64,000 nt of DNA, taken from assembly GCA_037893225.1 (NCBI GenBank), contig JAZGUH010000121.1, forward strand, positions 124,001 to 188,000, given 5' to 3'. A program made the position numbers and the translations under genes. Shown piece by piece: positions 63,301 to 64,000 of the stretch. Position 1 is the stretch's first letter. Every line of letters begins with the position of its first letter. The notes beneath the pieces are model-generated. The model had not been told where the DNA came from. It saw nothing but the letters and a program-made list of their open reading frames with translations, and did not search any database. The DNA is from Hippasteria phrygiana (taxonomy: Eukaryota; Echinodermata; Asteroidea; Valvatida; Goniasteridae).

Positions 63301-63837
63301 ACCCAGCCGGGGATTGTGGTGCTTGTGTCCTTGAGCAAGACACTTTGTCATGAATTGCTTCTCTCCACCCAGGAGTAAATGGGTACCTGTGGTGGTACAA
63401 TGTATGGGGTTGATTAGCACAGTGCACTGCAGTTAGGGTTGTATACTTCCGATGGAGCTGAGAAGGTTCCAGGAATTGATGGGCCTGATAAGCGGGGGTA
63501 ATAAATGTATCGCCCTCGAACACCATGATTGTTGGATATGTGCACCCTAAAATGTACACATTATTATGTTTTGTAAATAGTTTAGCCATTCATTTTGTAA
63601 AACAGTACAATCCTGCCAAGTCTGAGTGGGAATTCCGCACCAAGGTCCGCAATGCCATCCACATTCTGAGGAAGACGGGGAAGGGGATAATTCAAAAGCA
63701 GATGAACGCGTTGGGACAAGGAGAGCAGCTGAGCAACAACATCCTGTCATTCATCCTGGAAGCCTGCCAACATTCCACCACAGGAGGGCTGGATATGGAG
63801 GAGATGGTGGATGAATTTACCACCTTCTTTCTGGCTG
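52548..63837 (+). CDS. CYP46A1: Cholesterol 24-hydroxylase-like cytochrome P450 (CYP46A1-like), 3' part outside window
   Basis: CYP46A enzymes are ER-membrane monooxygenases; the mammalian one hydroxylates cholesterol at C24. Seven exons join in phase: 52548-52687, 56280-56357, 59057-59138, 59939-60102, 60204-60342, 62034-62150, 63606-63837 (317 codons, ending one base into the next). The N-terminus has a hydrophobic anchor (about residues 4-30), then YSHIPGPIRRSFFLGNIPDF, the usual proline-rich hinge. ARFLGRGLLTERNHDLWLKR is the helix C region with the WxxxR heme-propionate motif. The last exon stops at TTFFLAG, the start of the I-helix oxygen-binding motif (AGxET). The ExxR, PERF and heme-cysteine exons lie beyond 64000. 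Substrate is inferred from family similarity and could be another sterol. Confidence 0.9.
53010..53215 (-). repeat. Interspersed repeat shared with 60610-60880 (opposite orientation)
   Basis: Both contain AAGAAAAAGTGGGGTG (reversed here), CATTTTGT(C/T)CTTTTT and ATTATTGACTGGTAAAGACC-like blocks. Confidence 0.7.
53246..53401 (-). repeat. Solo copy of Penelope terminal unit R
   Basis: CAATCGTGGACTAGGGACAA to GGTCCGTGATTG in reverse orientation relative to the Penelope element, with CCGG on both outer sides. Confidence 0.8.
53665..53737 (+). repeat. tRNA-like sequence (Thr-GGT-like), probably SINE head
   Basis: GGCAAGATAGCTCAGTTGGT and GGTTCGAATCC are good A- and B-boxes, and the ends pair over most of seven positions. 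Mismatches in acceptor, anticodon and T stems and no U33 argue against a functional tRNA. Confidence 0.6.
54855..54987 (+). mobile_element. TTAA-type element, family C
   Basis: AACCCTGCCAGACGCATCAG to CATCTGGCAGGGTTATGGTTAA. The left TTAA is lost. Confidence 0.75.
54990..56270. other. Intron of P450 gene, nothing named
   Basis: AT-rich intron. Only short open frames without recognisable domains. Confidence 0.5.
56280..56357 (+). CDS. CYP46A1: CYP46A1-like exon 2
   Basis: The acceptor is GTTATGCAG and the donor GACTG/GTGAGT. Encodes FFLGNIPDFKEYAADGKLTD. Confidence 0.92.
56893..57101 (+). mobile_element. TTAA-type MITE, family A (left end eroded)
   Basis: GTATTTTACGGGAGACGTTG to CTGTAAGCAAGGGGTTAA; otherwise like 2661-2876. 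Confidence 0.8.
57200..58016. mobile_element. hAT-like element with GGTCTC repeats and 8-bp target duplication
   Basis: CAGTGTTGTAGGTCTCGAGA at the left is mirrored by GGGTCTCGACTACAACACTG at the right. GTAATTAT directly flanks both ends (57192-57199 and 58017-58024), the 8-bp duplication typical of hAT transposons. Both ends carry long GGTCTCG arrays. No transposase, so non-autonomous. Confidence 0.92.
58171..58365 (+). mobile_element. TTAA-type MITE, family B
   Basis: TTAACCCCTTGAAGCCGG to GGCTTAGAAGGGTTAA, with the shared CAACAATGGATTGAAAATGC core. Confidence 0.8.
58428..58607 (+). mobile_element. TTAA-type MITE, family B (right end missing)
   Basis: Starts TTAACCCCTTGACCTCCGG and contains CAATAATGGATTGAAAATGC. 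It runs into the next TTAA-type element. Confidence 0.7.
58608..58952. mobile_element. TTAA-type element, family D
   Basis: TTAATCCTAACTCCC to GGAAGGTTAGGGTTAA with ATCCTCC repeats, like 2958-3338. Confidence 0.7.
59057..59138 (+). CDS. CYP46A1: CYP46A1-like exon 3
   Basis: The acceptor is TGTGTATAG and the donor AAG/GTATGT. Encodes GDEHGPVCIVWFLHRCIVYF. Confidence 0.9.
59351..59569 (-). mobile_element. 210-bp TIR element (AAGCCAGTTCGGTAT), copy 2
   Basis: Reverse-orientation homologue of 30255-30463 with ends TATTCCAGTTCGGTAT and ATACCGAACTGGCTTATT. Confidence 0.8.
59939..60102 (+). CDS. CYP46A1: CYP46A1-like exon 4
   Basis: The acceptor is GTGGCCAG and the donor CGAAG/GTGAGC. Encodes GARFLGRGLLTERNHDLWLK and REIFNPAFSR, the helix C region. 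Confidence 0.95.
60204..60342 (+). CDS. CYP46A1: CYP46A1-like exon 5
   Basis: The acceptor is GAGCACAG and the donor AAG/GTTAAA. Encodes LKTKADGKTAFPLLAELNKA. Confidence 0.92.
60610..60880 (+). repeat. Interspersed repeat shared with 53010-53215
   Basis: AAGGCTGATATGCACGCTTA to GACCTCGTCTTCAGCTCGGT corresponds in reverse to the 53010-53215 copy. Confidence 0.7.
60895..61870. other. Intron of P450 gene, nothing named
   Basis: No convincing exon or element. Short open frames only. Confidence 0.45.
61876..61990 (-). mobile_element. TTAA-type element, family C, intact ends
   Basis: TTAACCCTAACCCTGCCAGA to GGGTTAGGGTTAGGGTTAA. The end carries three telomere-like TTAGGG units. Confidence 0.85.
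62034..62150 (+). CDS. CYP46A1: CYP46A1-like exon 6
   Basis: The acceptor is TGTTTAAG and the donor AAG/GTAGGC. Encodes VAFGSDFHQFDPD and NGMRIQFEQPWNK. Confidence 0.93.
62274..62330. repeat. Short repeat shared with 37531-37588
   Basis: Shares GATTGCGGTACCGCTGTTTT with the site downstream of AHSA1. Confidence 0.7.
62336..62845. mobile_element. TIR element (CTAGAGCAAGTTCGG)
   Basis: CTAGAGCAAGTTCGG at the left is mirrored by CCGAACTTGCTCCTAG at the right; GACTAG-type short repeats are frequent inside. Confidence 0.75.
63235..63515 (+). mobile_element. tRNA-derived SINE with conserved body
   Basis: The A-box GGCATAGTGGTCTAG and B-box GGGTTTGAACCC are followed by TCCTTGAGCAAGACACTTTG and CCACCCAGGAGTAAATGGGT, a body motif I recognise as recurrent in invertebrate SINEs, ending near ATAAATGTATCGCCC. 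It lies just upstream of P450 exon 7. Confidence 0.75.
63606..63837 (+). CDS. CYP46A1: CYP46A1-like exon 7 (last in window)
   Basis: The acceptor is TAAAACAG and the donor GCTG/GTAAGG. Encodes EWEFRTKVRNAIHILRKTGK and MEEMVDEFTTFFLAG up to the I helix. Confidence 0.95.
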
Positions 63838-63869
63838 GTAAGGGAGCATCTCAAAAGGCGGAATGCTCA

Positions 63870-64000
63870 AAAACTCGGCTTGCCTCTCCGCACGCCTCTC
63901 CGCCCGCCTCTCCGCCCACCTCTTCGCCCGCTTAATACCCACCCGCTTAATACCCACCCGCTTAAATACCCACCCGCTTAATACCCACCCGCTTATCACC
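63870..64000. repeat. Minisatellites at window end
   Basis: CGCCTCTCCGCC repeats (12 bp) run into TACCCACCCGCTTAA repeats (15 bp) that continue past the window. Confidence 0.9.

Noticed and set aside
63089..63589. 166-codon minus-strand open frame upstream of P450 exon 7
   Set aside because: Mostly the reverse of a tRNA-derived SINE body.

Overview
This is intron-rich eukaryotic (animal) DNA. Four protein genes can be assembled from exons with GT..AG borders and consistent reading phase. All four look metazoan: AHSA1, a BEN-domain protein, DMAC2 and a CYP46A1-like P450. The background is AT-rich and full of short inverted-repeat transposons, tRNA-derived SINEs, TACATGTA-type motifs and one Penelope-like retroelement. 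I infer an invertebrate deuterostome such as an echinoderm, hemichordate or amphioxus; the species is not identifiable by eye.

Layout. (1) 4390-36821, plus strand: AHSA1 (activator of Hsp90 ATPase), nine coding exons; the first coding exon is not visible and is probably upstream of the window. (2) 10259-14233, plus strand: a complete six-exon BEN-domain gene lying entirely inside the 15.8-kb AHSA1 intron 4470-20309. (3) 25354-29098, inside another AHSA1 intron: a Penelope-like element (reverse transcriptase plus GIY-YIG endonuclease) with tandem terminal repeat units. (4) 41745-48872, minus strand: DMAC2, a mitochondrial complex I assembly LRR protein, five exons, convergent with AHSA1. (5) 52548 to beyond the window end, plus strand: N-terminal two thirds of a CYP46A1-like cytochrome P450, seven exons, divergent from DMAC2.

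The rest is mobile DNA. Many elements have termini starting TTAACCC and ending GGGTTAA, a piggyBac-like TTAA target pattern, but with at least five unrelated interiors. Others are hAT-like elements (one with a perfect 8-bp target duplication), several TIR elements and foldbacks, minisatellites and tRNA-derived SINE heads. Nested insertions give relative ages in several places.

The genes do not form an operon or a single pathway. They act in Hsp90 co-chaperoning (cytosol), chromatin/DNA binding (nucleus, inferred), mitochondrial complex I assembly, and sterol hydroxylation (ER membrane). I found no clearly new biological system. The points most worth a second look are the nested BEN gene with a duplicated exon carrying paired splice donors, the Penelope terminal unit with its own inverted ends and solo copies, and the telomere-like TTAA element families.
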